Below, one piece after another: positions 54,001 through 61,572 of a DNA stretch of 64,000 nt. The notes under the pieces are model-generated. The model did no database searches. It had not been told where the DNA came from and was given only the letters and a program-made list of their open reading frames with translations. The stretch is from Rhodococcus qingshengii JCM 15477 (GTDB lineage Bacteria; Actinomycetota; Actinomycetes; Mycobacteriales; Mycobacteriaceae). Position 1 is the stretch's first letter; each line of letters begins with the position of its first letter. The position numbers and the translations under genes are program-made. Location: NCBI RefSeq assembly GCF_023221595.1, contig NZ_CP096563.1:4222001-4286000 (forward strand), given 5' to 3'.

Positions 54001-54462
54001 ATGAGTGAGATCCAGGGACAGCGCATCGCGTTCATTCAGGCGACGTGGCATCGCAACATCGTCGACCGTGCACGCGACGGATTCACCGACGCGATCGTCG
54101 AGCTCGGCTACCCCAAGGACACGGTTGATTTCTTCGAGGTACCGGGAGCTTTCGAGATCCCGCTGCACGCCCGGCGGTTGGCCAAGACCGGCCGCTACCA
54201 GGCGATCGTTGCCGCAGGTCTGGTCGTCGACGGCGGTATCTACCGGCATGACTTCGTGGCGACGGCTGTCATCGACGGTCTGATGCGCGTGCAGCTCGAC
54301 ACCGACGTTCCGGTTTTCTCGGTGGTCTTGACGCCGCATCACTTCCACGAGCACGCCGAGCACGTCGACTACTTCAGCACGCATTTCGTGAAGAAGGGCG
54401 CCGAGGCTGCTCGCGCGGTCGACGCCACCGTCAAGTCGTTGAAGGCCCTGCCCACCAGCTAG
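54001..54462 (+). CDS. ribH: 6,7-dimethyl-8-ribityllumazine synthase, RibH2 type
   Basis: 153 residues from ATG 54001 (an upstream ATG at 53995 adds two residues). Condenses the pyrimidine and butanone phosphate precursors of riboflavin. AFIQATWHRNIVD has the Trp typical of the decameric RibH2 class (Brucella, Mesorhizobium), and GIYRHDFVATAVIDG and HHFHEHAEH carry the catalytic His. It stands alone, without other rib genes. A strong hairpin terminator follows. Confidence 0.9.
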   Translation: MSEIQGQRIAFIQATWHRNIVDRARDGFTDAIVELGYPKDTVDFFEVPGAFEIPLHARRLAKTGRYQAIVAAGLVVDGGIYRHDFVATAVIDGLMRVQLDTDVPVFSVVLTPHHFHEHAEHVDYFSTHFVKKGAEAARAVDATVKSLKALPTS

Positions 54463-54474
54463 TCGTTACCCAAG

Positions 54475-54514
54475 TCTCGCTGAGTCGAATGCCATCGGCT
54501 CAGCGAGATTTTTT
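54475..54514 (+). terminator. Terminator after ribH
   Basis: TCTCGCTGAG pairs with CTCAGCGAGA (54499-54508), followed by TTTTTT. Confidence 0.92.
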
Positions 54515-54518
54515 GTGT

Positions 54519-54878
54519 CTATCGAGGGGTGTCGACGCTTGCCAGTGCGGAGGCATTCGAGTCGTCGACTTCGCCATAGCGGTCGACGCATTGCTGGAAG
54601 AAGTCCCGCATCTCGGTGATTACAAGCGCATGACTGAGAAGAGACTTTTCGAGTGAATCGGCACCACCGGTGGCCTTTTGCGCAAACTTGCCAGCCATGT
54701 CTTTTCCCGACTGAAGTGTCCCAAAGCAGTCCAAGGCAGTAAGTCTGTTCAAGTTGCCTGCCATGTCTTGCAACTCGGCAAGAAGCCCCTCACACGCGAC
54801 GGCAAGCTGTGCTGCAACATTTGGGTCGAGGTCAATGCTGTGGGCACTTGGAGTTCGAGAGGTATGGGTCTCAGACAT
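54519..54878 (-). CDS. Small helical protein paired with DUF3558 lipoprotein, copy A
   Basis: 119 residues, mainly two long helices, about the size of WXG100/ESAT-6 proteins but without a WxG motif. The core CFGTLQSGKDMAGKFAQKA, a GG turn and SHALVI are shared with copy B at 59166; two cysteines (AC near the first helix and C-V-D at the end) are conserved in both. GAGGATC ribosome site. It lies 32 bases downstream of the lipoprotein gene, so both form one operon. Function not known; perhaps an extracytoplasmic or ESX-linked partner. Confidence 0.65.
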   Translation of the reverse strand: MSETHTSRTPSAHSIDLDPNVAAQLAVACEGLLAELQDMAGNLNRLTALDCFGTLQSGKDMAGKFAQKATGGADSLEKSLLSHALVITEMRDFFQQCVDRYGEVDDSNASALASVDTPR

Positions 54879-54910
54879 TAGATCCTCAATTCGGCCGATA
54901 GAACACGTGT

Positions 54911-55438
54911 TTAACTGGGGAGACGTTGATCGAGGAGGTTCGCGTAATGTTGCGTGAGCTCGCATGTCGACCCTTCGGGCTTAAGAGCAAGTTTGGTATC
55001 GACGCTGAGCCAAATCGCCCCCTGCGCAGCAGGCAAGGCGACGAAACATCTGACAAGGTCGGCATCCGCCTGAAGATGGAACTCGACGCCGTTTCGCTGG
55101 CCGATCGTCACGGGCTTGAATCCCACGTAGTTCGGATTCTGTTTGGTGGTCTCGATGGAACTTTCGGTCGAAAAAATCGACAAGTAATACCAGGACTCAG
55201 TCCACGAACAGATTTTCCAACCCGGTTGCTCGACGCCGGCGATGTCAACTTCCTCGGTAGTCGGATCAAGCCCGACTTCTTCCAACACTGAGTCCGGAAT
55301 GTCCTTGCATGGATCGAACAAACCCTCGTGGCCGGATGCAGGCTCAGCCGCCCCCTCCACGACTGAGCTGCATCCTGCCGCAGCCCACACCAACACCCCA
55401 GCCATGAGCAGTCGCCCAACCCCCACCGACCCCCGCAT
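54911..55438 (-). CDS. DUF3558 lipoprotein, copy A
   Basis: 175 residues. Lipoprotein signal with lipobox WAAAGC. The DUF3558 fold has paired cysteines (FDPCKDIPDSVLEEVGLDP, WKICSW, VRCFVALP, STCELTQ) that could make two disulfides outside the membrane. It precedes the small helical gene and shares an unusual ECF-type promoter with copy B. The ATG at 55438 has AGGGGGTGT upstream. It is divergent to the receiver/flavoprotein gene. Confidence 0.85.
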   Translation of the reverse strand: MRGSVGVGRLLMAGVLVWAAAGCSSVVEGAAEPASGHEGLFDPCKDIPDSVLEEVGLDPTTEEVDIAGVEQPGWKICSWTESWYYLSIFSTESSIETTKQNPNYVGFKPVTIGQRNGVEFHLQADADLVRCFVALPAAQGAIWLSVDTKLALKPEGSTCELTQHYANLLDQRLPS

Positions 55439-55471
55439 GACACCCCCTGTTGATGTGGACCCACTGTATTG

Positions 55472-55497
55472 GATGCACCGGAGGCTCGATCGGTTCC
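55472..55497 (-). promoter_or_regulatory. ECF-sigma-type promoter of DUF3558 pair A
   Basis: Minus strand: GGAACC (55497-55492), 16 bases, then CATC (55475-55472), about 33 bases before the lipoprotein ATG. The match with the promoter of copy B extends beyond the boxes (GGAACCGATCG, then TCCAATAC). It looks like a SigM/SigE-style promoter. Confidence 0.6.
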
Positions 55498-55618
55498 CGC
55501 AATCTTGAAATTCCCAGTTCAGGTTCGCCGGTTCACTCAGAGCGCATCTTCAGCGATTGACGCTCAGCTCAGCAGTCGCATACTGGAGAGGTTGACTACG
55601 ACTTCGGGAAGGCACCGA

Positions 55619-57295
55619 GTGAGCGCACCGAAAGCCCCGGCCAAACCAGCGATCCTCAGCGTCGACGACGATCCTGGTGTTTCGCGTGCCGTCGTTCGAG
55701 ACCTTCGCAAACGGTACGGAGAGAAGTACCGAATCATTCGTGCGGAGTCCGGCGACCAGGCTCTCGAGACCTTGCGTGAAATGAAACTTCGCGGCGATGC
55801 AGTCGCTGTCATCGTCGCCGATTACCGCATGCCTGGTTTGAGTGGAATCGAGTTCCTCGAACAGGCAATGGACCTGTATCCCGTAGCTCGGCGCGTTCTA
55901 CTGACCGCCTACGCCGATACTGATGCTGCGATCGACGCCATCAACGTAGTCGACCTCGACCACTACCTCCTCAAGCCGTGGGATCCCCCGGAAGAGAAGC
56001 TGTACCCCGTCATCGATGCGCTGCTCGATGCCTGGGCAAGCTCGAGTCATCACCCCGCCGAGGAAACAAAGGTGATCGGCCATCGTTGGTCCGAGCGATC
56101 ATCCGACGTTCGAGAGTTCTTGGCACGCAACCAACTTGCCTATCGCTGGTACATGTCGGACGAGCCGGAAGGCCAACGACTGCTCTCGGCTGCCGGTACC
56201 GACGAACTGCGGCTTCCCGTCGTCATCGCATCCAATGGGGATGTCCTCGTCGAGCCCACTGACGCCGAACTCGCCGACAAACTCGGGTTGAGTACTACTC
56301 TCTCCGAAGACTTTTACGATCTCGTTGTCATCGGCGGCGGCCCTGCGGGTCTGGGAGCTGCCCTGTACGGCGCTTCGGAGGGACTTCGGACGGTCCTCAT
56401 CGAACGGCGAGCGACCGGCGGTCAGGCCGGCCAGAGTTCACGAATCGAGAACTACCTCGGCTTCCCCGACGGAGTTTCCGGCGCACAGTTGGCCGATCGG
56501 GCGAGGCGCCAGGCGACCAAGTTCGGCGCCGAGGTCATCACCGCTCGCGACGTCACCGGTTTGGAAATCAACGGCTCGGCCCGCACAGTACGTTTCGACG
56601 ACGGTTCGTCGGTCGACGCCCATTCGGTCATCTTGGCGACCGGTGTTTCCTATCGCCAACTGTCGGCGCCGGGGCTCGATACCTACACCGGCCGAGGGGT
56701 TTACTACGGATCGGCCGTCACCGAAGCTGCACGGTGCAGCGAGCAGGATGTGTACATAGTCGGCGGCGCCAATTCGGCAGGGCAAGCTGCGGTCTATCTC
56801 TCCCGCGGAGCTAGGTCCGTCACCATTCTCATTCGCGGCAACTCGCTCGAAGCCTCGATGTCCTACTACCTGATTCAGCAGATCGAAAAGAATCCGAAGA
56901 TCACCGTGCGCACGTGCACGGAGGTAGTCGGCGCTGAGGGTGACGATCACCTCGAACGAATCACACTGCGTAACAGAGCCACCGGAGAAGAAGACACTGT
57001 CAATGCTCAGTGGTTGTTCATCTTCATCGGTGCCGCTCCACTGACCGACTGGCTCGGAGACGTGGTGGTCCGCGACGGAAATGGCTTCGTTCTTGCCGGC
57101 CCGGACCTTCCGTCCGAAGGCGTCACCCCGGACGGGTGGCCGCTCGACCGCGCACCACATCATCTCGAAACCAGTGTCCCCGGAGTGTTTGTCGCCGGGG
57201 ACGTACACGCCGAATCGGCCAAGCGCGTCGCGTCGGCCGTCGGAGAGGGCGCGATGGCCGTGATGTTCGTCCACCGCTATCTCGCTCAACAATAG
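55619..57295 (+). CDS. Response-regulator receiver fused to TrxR-like FAD oxidoreductase
   Basis: 558 residues. Receiver domain 10-135: acidic pair Asp16/Asp17, phospho-Asp68 (VIVADYRMPG), Thr97, Lys119. Residues 155-225 look like a glutaredoxin fold lacking cysteines. A FAD/NAD reductase domain then follows, with GGGPAG at 239-244, ATGVSYRQLSAPG and the late VFVAGDVHAES. The CxxC of thioredoxin reductases is absent; the region reads YYGSAVTEAARC. A two-component input on a redox flavoenzyme is implied, with the adjacent kinase as donor. GTG with GGGAAGG upstream. Confidence 0.88.
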   Translation: MSAPKAPAKPAILSVDDDPGVSRAVVRDLRKRYGEKYRIIRAESGDQALETLREMKLRGDAVAVIVADYRMPGLSGIEFLEQAMDLYPVARRVLLTAYADTDAAIDAINVVDLDHYLLKPWDPPEEKLYPVIDALLDAWASSSHHPAEETKVIGHRWSERSSDVREFLARNQLAYRWYMSDEPEGQRLLSAAGTDELRLPVVIASNGDVLVEPTDAELADKLGLSTTLSEDFYDLVVIGGGPAGLGAALYGASEGLRTVLIERRATGGQAGQSSRIENYLGFPDGVSGAQLADRARRQATKFGAEVITARDVTGLEINGSARTVRFDDGSSVDAHSVILATGVSYRQLSAPGLDTYTGRGVYYGSAVTEAARCSEQDVYIVGGANSAGQAAVYLSRGARSVTILIRGNSLEASMSYYLIQQIEKNPKITVRTCTEVVGAEGDDHLERITLRNRATGEEDTVNAQWLFIFIGAAPLTDWLGDVVVRDGNGFVLAGPDLPSEGVTPDGWPLDRAPHHLETSVPGVFVAGDVHAESAKRVASAVGEGAMAVMFVHRYLAQQ

Positions 57296-57304
57296 GGAGA
57301 TTCG

Positions 57305-58741
57305 ATGTCCATTCCTGAATGCAGCCCAGACTTGCTTCGCACCCTGTTCCTGTTCGAGAAGCTCACCGACGATCAGCTCGAATCACTCTGCCAGGCAGGC
57401 CATATCACCGAGATCGATCGAGGTCAGGTCTACCTCGAAGGTGAGCCTGCCACCTGCTTCTACGTCCTCATCGAGGGCGAGGTGGTGCTGTCCAAGCTGT
57501 CGGGCGGCGAAGACATCGAGATCAACAGGACCACCCAGCGCGGCGTCTACTCGGGAGGATGGACGGCGTATCTCGGCGATCGGGTACCGCAGGTCTACGC
57601 GGGGTCGATGCGAGTGACGACTCCTTCGACGTTCTTCGTCCTGGACGCCGACAAGTTCGGCAACGCGATGCGCGAGTGGTTTCCGATGGCGGTACATCTA
57701 CTCGAGGGTGTCTTCTTCGGCAAGAAGAACACCCAGCAGATCATCGACCAACGAGAACGACTGCTGGCGCTTGGATCACTGTCGGCGGGATTGACTCACG
57801 AGCTCAATAATCCCGCAGCCGCAGCAGTTCGAGCGACCGCGTCTTTGCGCGAGCGTGTCGCAGGCATGCGTCACAAACTGGGAATGGTTGCCTCGGGCAC
57901 CTACGACCGCGATGCCCTCGTCACTCTCATGCGACTTCAAGAGGAAGTTGCAGAGGTTGTCGCCAAGGCGCCGACGCTCACCCCCCTCGAAGCCTCCGAT
58001 CGGGAGGATTCGTTGGGTGAATGGTTCGAGGATCATTCGATTCGAGAAGGTTGGGACCTGGCTCCGACCTTCGTGCAGGCTGGACTCGACACCGCTTGGC
58101 TCGAGAACGTTGCTGCAGCCGTTGACGAGTCCGTACTCGAAGGCGCAATTCGCTGGCTGAATTACACCATCGAATCCGAACTCCTGATGAACGAGATCGC
58201 CGACTCCACAACGAGGATTTCGACTCTCGTCGGTGCAGCCAAACAGTATTCTCAGATGGACCGCGCACCCTTCCAGACCATCGATGTCCACGAATTGCTC
58301 GACAGCACGTTGATCATGTTGGGGCAAAAGATCGGAAGCGGAATCGAAGTCGTCAAGGAGTACGACCTTGCGTTGCCTCCGATCGACGCCTACGCCGCCG
58401 AACTCAATCAGGTGTGGACCAACCTGATCGACAATGCGGTGTCTGCCATGGACGGATCGGGAACACTCACCGTTCGGACAAGCCGCGATGGCGACCGCGT
58501 GTGCATCGAGATCTGCGACACCGGCGCCGGGATTCCCGATGACGTCATCGACAGGATCTTCGAACCCTTCTTCACGACTAAGCCTGTCGGTGAGGGAACC
58601 GGTCTCGGCCTTGATATTTCGTGGCGAATTGTGGTCGGCAAGCATCGTGGTGAGCTACGGGTCACGTCTGAGCCCGGTAACACCCGGTTCAGAGTTTTGT
58701 TGCCCATCGCGGGCCCACCGCGGGATACGCGCGACGACTAG
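57305..58741 (+). CDS. cNMP-binding-domain sensor histidine kinase
   Basis: 478 residues, soluble. Residues 10-140 are a cyclic-nucleotide-binding domain (LFEKLTDDQLESL, then VLIEGEVVLSKL), though the canonical phosphate-binding Arg segment is degenerate. The phospho-His is in GLTHELNNPAAAAVRA (His165). A long helical insert follows, then HATPase: N-box WTNLIDNA, G1 DTGAGIP, F FEPFFTTK, G2 GTGLGL. It starts 9 bases after the receiver gene with GGAGA. No transmembrane segment, so it senses an internal signal. Confidence 0.87.
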   Translation: MSIPECSPDLLRTLFLFEKLTDDQLESLCQAGHITEIDRGQVYLEGEPATCFYVLIEGEVVLSKLSGGEDIEINRTTQRGVYSGGWTAYLGDRVPQVYAGSMRVTTPSTFFVLDADKFGNAMREWFPMAVHLLEGVFFGKKNTQQIIDQRERLLALGSLSAGLTHELNNPAAAAVRATASLRERVAGMRHKLGMVASGTYDRDALVTLMRLQEEVAEVVAKAPTLTPLEASDREDSLGEWFEDHSIREGWDLAPTFVQAGLDTAWLENVAAAVDESVLEGAIRWLNYTIESELLMNEIADSTTRISTLVGAAKQYSQMDRAPFQTIDVHELLDSTLIMLGQKIGSGIEVVKEYDLALPPIDAYAAELNQVWTNLIDNAVSAMDGSGTLTVRTSRDGDRVCIEICDTGAGIPDDVIDRIFEPFFTTKPVGEGTGLGLDISWRIVVGKHRGELRVTSEPGNTRFRVLLPIAGPPRDTRDD

Positions 58742-58810
58742 CCACCTTGCACGGCCGGTAGGCAAAGCGCACGATGAAATGACCGACTTCAGTCAGCGAG
58801 AGGGTGGACC

Positions 58811-59164
58811 ATGACCGACGGACTTCCAGCGGGGATCGATCCGAGCGTGCCGCCCAGTGGCGCGGGATGCGTTGAATGCGATGCGAGCGGCGGTTGGTGG
58901 GTGCACCTGCGTCGATGCGCGCAATGCGGTCACGTGGGGTGTTGCGACTCCTCACCGTCACAGCACGCAAGCAAGCATGCGGCCTCGACGAAGCATCCGT
59001 TCATGCAGAGCTACGAACCCGGTGAGGATTGGTTCTGGAGCTTCGAAACCAACGAGGCGTACGACGGACCTGAATTGGCGGCGCCCACTTCACATCCCGT
59101 AGATCAGCCGACCCCAGGGCCTAAGGGTCGTGTCCCGGCCGATTGGCAGCAACACATCCACTGA
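58811..59164 (+). CDS. UBP-type zinc-finger protein
   Basis: 117 residues. Zinc ligands in UBP order: Cys20/Cys23, Cys36/Cys39, Cys44 and His52/His56/His62 (CVECDASGGWW, CAQCGHVGCCD, HASKHAAST). Such a domain binds the ubiquitin C-terminus in eukaryotes; in bacteria the target is unknown. It is the third gene of the receiver/kinase cassette, 69 bases downstream. The stop is one base from the end of the convergent small protein gene. Confidence 0.85.
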   Translation: MTDGLPAGIDPSVPPSGAGCVECDASGGWWVHLRRCAQCGHVGCCDSSPSQHASKHAASTKHPFMQSYEPGEDWFWSFETNEAYDGPELAAPTSHPVDQPTPGPKGRVPADWQQHIH

Positions 59165-59165
59165 C

Positions 59166-59492
59166 TCAGTTCGGTTGGTCGATCGACCTCAAAGTCGAGA
59201 CGTTCGACGACTCCTGCTCGAATGCGTTGTCGATGCAGGCTTGAAACTGAGCCTGCATTGCCTCCACGACCGCGATATGACTCGCCAACACATCGACGAG
59301 CGCATCCGGGCCGCCAACCGCCTTTTCCTCGAACTTAACCTGCAGTGCCCGGGCGGATCCGAGAGTGCCGAAGCCTCCCACTTGCCCGAGATAGTTCGCA
59401 TCGTCCGACAGTGACCTGAACAGCGAAATTAGATCATCACACGCCTTCGCCAGATCCTCTGCGACCCTCTTCTCCAGATACAAACCGGACAT
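59166..59492 (-). CDS. Small helical protein paired with DUF3558 lipoprotein, copy B
   Basis: 108 residues, clearly a paralogue of the protein at 54519: V-A-x-x-LA-x-AC, FGTL, the KF-x-x-KA segment, GG-x-D, SH, FQ-x-C-x-D, SN-x-S-x-L and S-x-D-x-P align. ATG at 59492 with GGAG upstream; a TTG start would be longer. 41 bases after the lipoprotein copy B stop. Function unknown. Confidence 0.65.
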   Translation of the reverse strand: MSGLYLEKRVAEDLAKACDDLISLFRSLSDDANYLGQVGGFGTLGSARALQVKFEEKAVGGPDALVDVLASHIAVVEAMQAQFQACIDNAFEQESSNVSTLRSIDQPN

Positions 59493-59533
59493 CACATACT
59501 CCAATTCACTACGAGTCGAATCTCTTCCGAGCG

Positions 59534-60046
59534 TTATTCGGGAAGCAGCGGTAACACGGTCAGACCGACCCGCTCAACCAGTTCACACGGAGTTTCGGGG
59601 CGCTGGTCACCGACTTTCGCACCCACTCGAATCATCGCCGTGGACTGAGCAGTCGCGAAGGCGATATTGCACGCGGTGTCCGCCTTGTCATTGTGTTCCT
59701 GGAACATCAGGACCTGTCGGCCGGCGAGTTGAATTCGATGTAGATCGCGCATCACCGGATTTGCTTCGACTTCCGCAAGCGAGTGTGTTGTGGAAGTCAG
59801 ACGGAGGAAGAACCAAGATCCTTCCCACTTGCATATATTGAACCCATCGATATGGGTGTTGACTATGTCAACCTCTTTTGTTGCCGGGTCAACTCCGACT
59901 CTCTCCAATTCCTCATTGCTGAGAACCTCACACGGATCAAACATCCCAATCACATCGACAGGGAAAGCCTCGCCCTCGACGGTCGAGGAACAACCCCCAA
60001 CCAACAGCGCGGCCGCGACCAAGACCACTGCCCCCCTCACTTCCAC
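59534..60046 (-). CDS. DUF3558 lipoprotein, copy B
   Basis: 170 residues from GTG 60046 (GAGGGGAGTGCT upstream). Lipobox VGGC. Same cysteine layout as copy A: FDPCEVLSNEELERVGVDP, FNICKW, TACNIAF and TPCELVE. The earlier ATG and its 30-residue leader are discarded because they lack a ribosome site and spoil the signal peptide. Divergent from the alcohol dehydrogenase gene. Confidence 0.83.
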   Translation of the reverse strand: MEVRGAVVLVAAALLVGGCSSTVEGEAFPVDVIGMFDPCEVLSNEELERVGVDPATKEVDIVNTHIDGFNICKWEGSWFFLRLTSTTHSLAEVEANPVMRDLHRIQLAGRQVLMFQEHNDKADTACNIAFATAQSTAMIRVGAKVGDQRPETPCELVERVGLTVLPLLPE

Positions 60047-60082
60047 AGCACTCCCCTCATTCGCGGCCCGCTCACAGTATTG

Positions 60083-60108
60083 GACGCTCCCCAGGACCGA
60101 TCGGTTCC
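60083..60108 (-). promoter_or_regulatory. ECF-sigma-type promoter of DUF3558 pair B
   Basis: Minus strand: GGAACC (60108-60103), 16 bases, CGTC (60086-60083), 37 bases before the GTG. The wider sequence GGAACCGATCG...TCCAATAC is also found before copy A. Confidence 0.65.
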
Positions 60109-60203
60109 ACCCCATTGCATTCCGTTGCAACCCTTCACCCACGCCAACAATCGGCCTAACGTCGATCTACCAGGGGATTCACAACGAAGTGAGGTGCGGA
60201 TCA

Positions 60204-61259
60204 ATGAAGGCAGCACGGTTCCACGGGCAGAAAGACATCCGGATCGAAGAGATTCCTGAGCCCGAATTGCGGCCAGGAACAGTCAAGCTGAAGGTCGCAT
60301 GGTGCGGAATCTGCGGCACCGATCTCCACGAGTACCTCGAGGGACCGATCTTCATCTCCGCACCCGGACACCCGCATCCACTCTCACACGAGAATGCGCC
60401 GGTCACGATGGGCCACGAGTTCTCCGGCACCGTCGAAGAGGTCGGCGAAGGTGTCACGGACGTCGAGGTCGGCGAAAATGTTGTCGTCGAGCCGTACTTC
60501 GTCTGCAACGAGTGCGCCCCGTGCAAGGCGGGCAACTACCACCTGTGTACGAAGATGGGGTTCATCGGCTTGGCCGGCGGTGGTGGCGGGCTCAGTGAGA
60601 AGGTCGTCGTCGACCGTCGCTGGATCCACAAGATCGGCAACATCCCGCTCGATGAGGCAGCGCTCATCGAACCGTTGAGCGTCGCCCATCACGCAGTCGT
60701 ACGCAGTGGTGCCGAAAGCGGCAACGTCGCCATCGTGGGCGGAGCCGGACCAATCGGACTCCTCGTTGCGGCAGTCCTCAAGGGTCTGGGTGTCACGACG
60801 ATCGTCACTGAACTCAGCGAGGCCCGCAAGGCCAAGGCCCTCTCCAGTGGCGTAGCCGACTACGTCATCGATCCCACCACCGAAGACGTCAAAGCGCGCG
60901 TCCTCGAACTCAGCGGAGGCATCGGCGCAGACATCGGCTTCGAATGCGCAGGCGTCAACGCGGTCCTCGACACCATGCTCGACACGGTCAGGCCTGCTGG
61001 AGTTGTTGTCAACGTGTCGATTTGGGGCAAACCCGCGACCATCGACATGCAGAAGCTGGTCCTCAAGGAGATCGACCTACGCGGAACCATCGCGTACGTA
61101 CGCGACCATGAAGCGGTCATCAAGATGGTCCAGGACGGTGTCGTCGATCTGGCGCCATTCATCACCGGTCGTATTCAGCTCGAAGAATTGATCTCCGAAG
61201 GATTCACCACTCTGATCGAGCACAACGACACTGCAGTCAAGATTCTCGTCAGGTCGTGA
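60204..61259 (+). CDS. Zinc-dependent alcohol dehydrogenase, 2,3-butanediol dehydrogenase type
   Basis: 351 residues. Catalytic zinc: Cys37 (CGICGTDLHEY), His71-Glu72 (GHEFSG). Structural zinc: Cys101/104/107/115 (CNECAPCKAGNYHLC). NAD motif VGGAGPIGLLVA. The motif set fits (R,R)-butanediol or sorbitol dehydrogenases. ATG at 60204 with GAGG before it; a longer upstream frame would run through the divergent lipoprotein gene. The 3' end overlaps the convergent ferredoxin gene by 11 bases. Confidence 0.88.
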   Translation: MKAARFHGQKDIRIEEIPEPELRPGTVKLKVAWCGICGTDLHEYLEGPIFISAPGHPHPLSHENAPVTMGHEFSGTVEEVGEGVTDVEVGENVVVEPYFVCNECAPCKAGNYHLCTKMGFIGLAGGGGGLSEKVVVDRRWIHKIGNIPLDEAALIEPLSVAHHAVVRSGAESGNVAIVGGAGPIGLLVAAVLKGLGVTTIVTELSEARKAKALSSGVADYVIDPTTEDVKARVLELSGGIGADIGFECAGVNAVLDTMLDTVRPAGVVVNVSIWGKPATIDMQKLVLKEIDLRGTIAYVRDHEAVIKMVQDGVVDLAPFITGRIQLEELISEGFTTLIEHNDTAVKILVRS

Positions 61260-61572
61260 CCGGACGGGGCACCTCCGGGCCCACCGCAGTCAGGGACCCA
61301 GGTGCCCGCCCTTTGCCCCATCCGATCTTCTCTCGGTAGCGGCCGATGTGATCGTCCTCGATCACATCGGCCGTTTCCAACGGCGTGGATTGCGGATGCA
61401 CATACAGCGCATCCGTCGGGCAATATGCCTCACACATGAAGCAGGTCTGGCAATCCGATTGGCGCGCAATCACCGGGACGCCCGACGGCGTCCGATCGAA
61501 AACATCTGTAGGACAAACGTCTACGCACTTGTCGCAGCCGATGCAGTCAGGCGCGGACACCAGCTCGATCAT
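61249..61572 (-). CDS. Two-cluster ferredoxin, partner of the flavoprotein
   Basis: 107 residues with two [4Fe-4S] motifs: Cys10/13/16/20 and Cys41/44/47/51. The C-terminus is extended as in AprB-like electron carriers. Coupled to the flavoprotein gene by ATGA overlap, so it probably receives electrons from that FAD subunit. Confidence 0.87.
   Translation of the reverse strand: MIELVSAPDCIGCDKCVDVCPTDVFDRTPSGVPVIARQSDCQTCFMCEAYCPTDALYVHPQSTPLETADVIEDDHIGRYREKIGWGKGRAPGSLTAVGPEVPRPVTT

Noticed and set aside
54519..59492. Calling the small helical proteins ESX substrates (WXG100)
   Set aside because: Size and helices fit but neither has a WxG motif, and no ESX genes are in the window.
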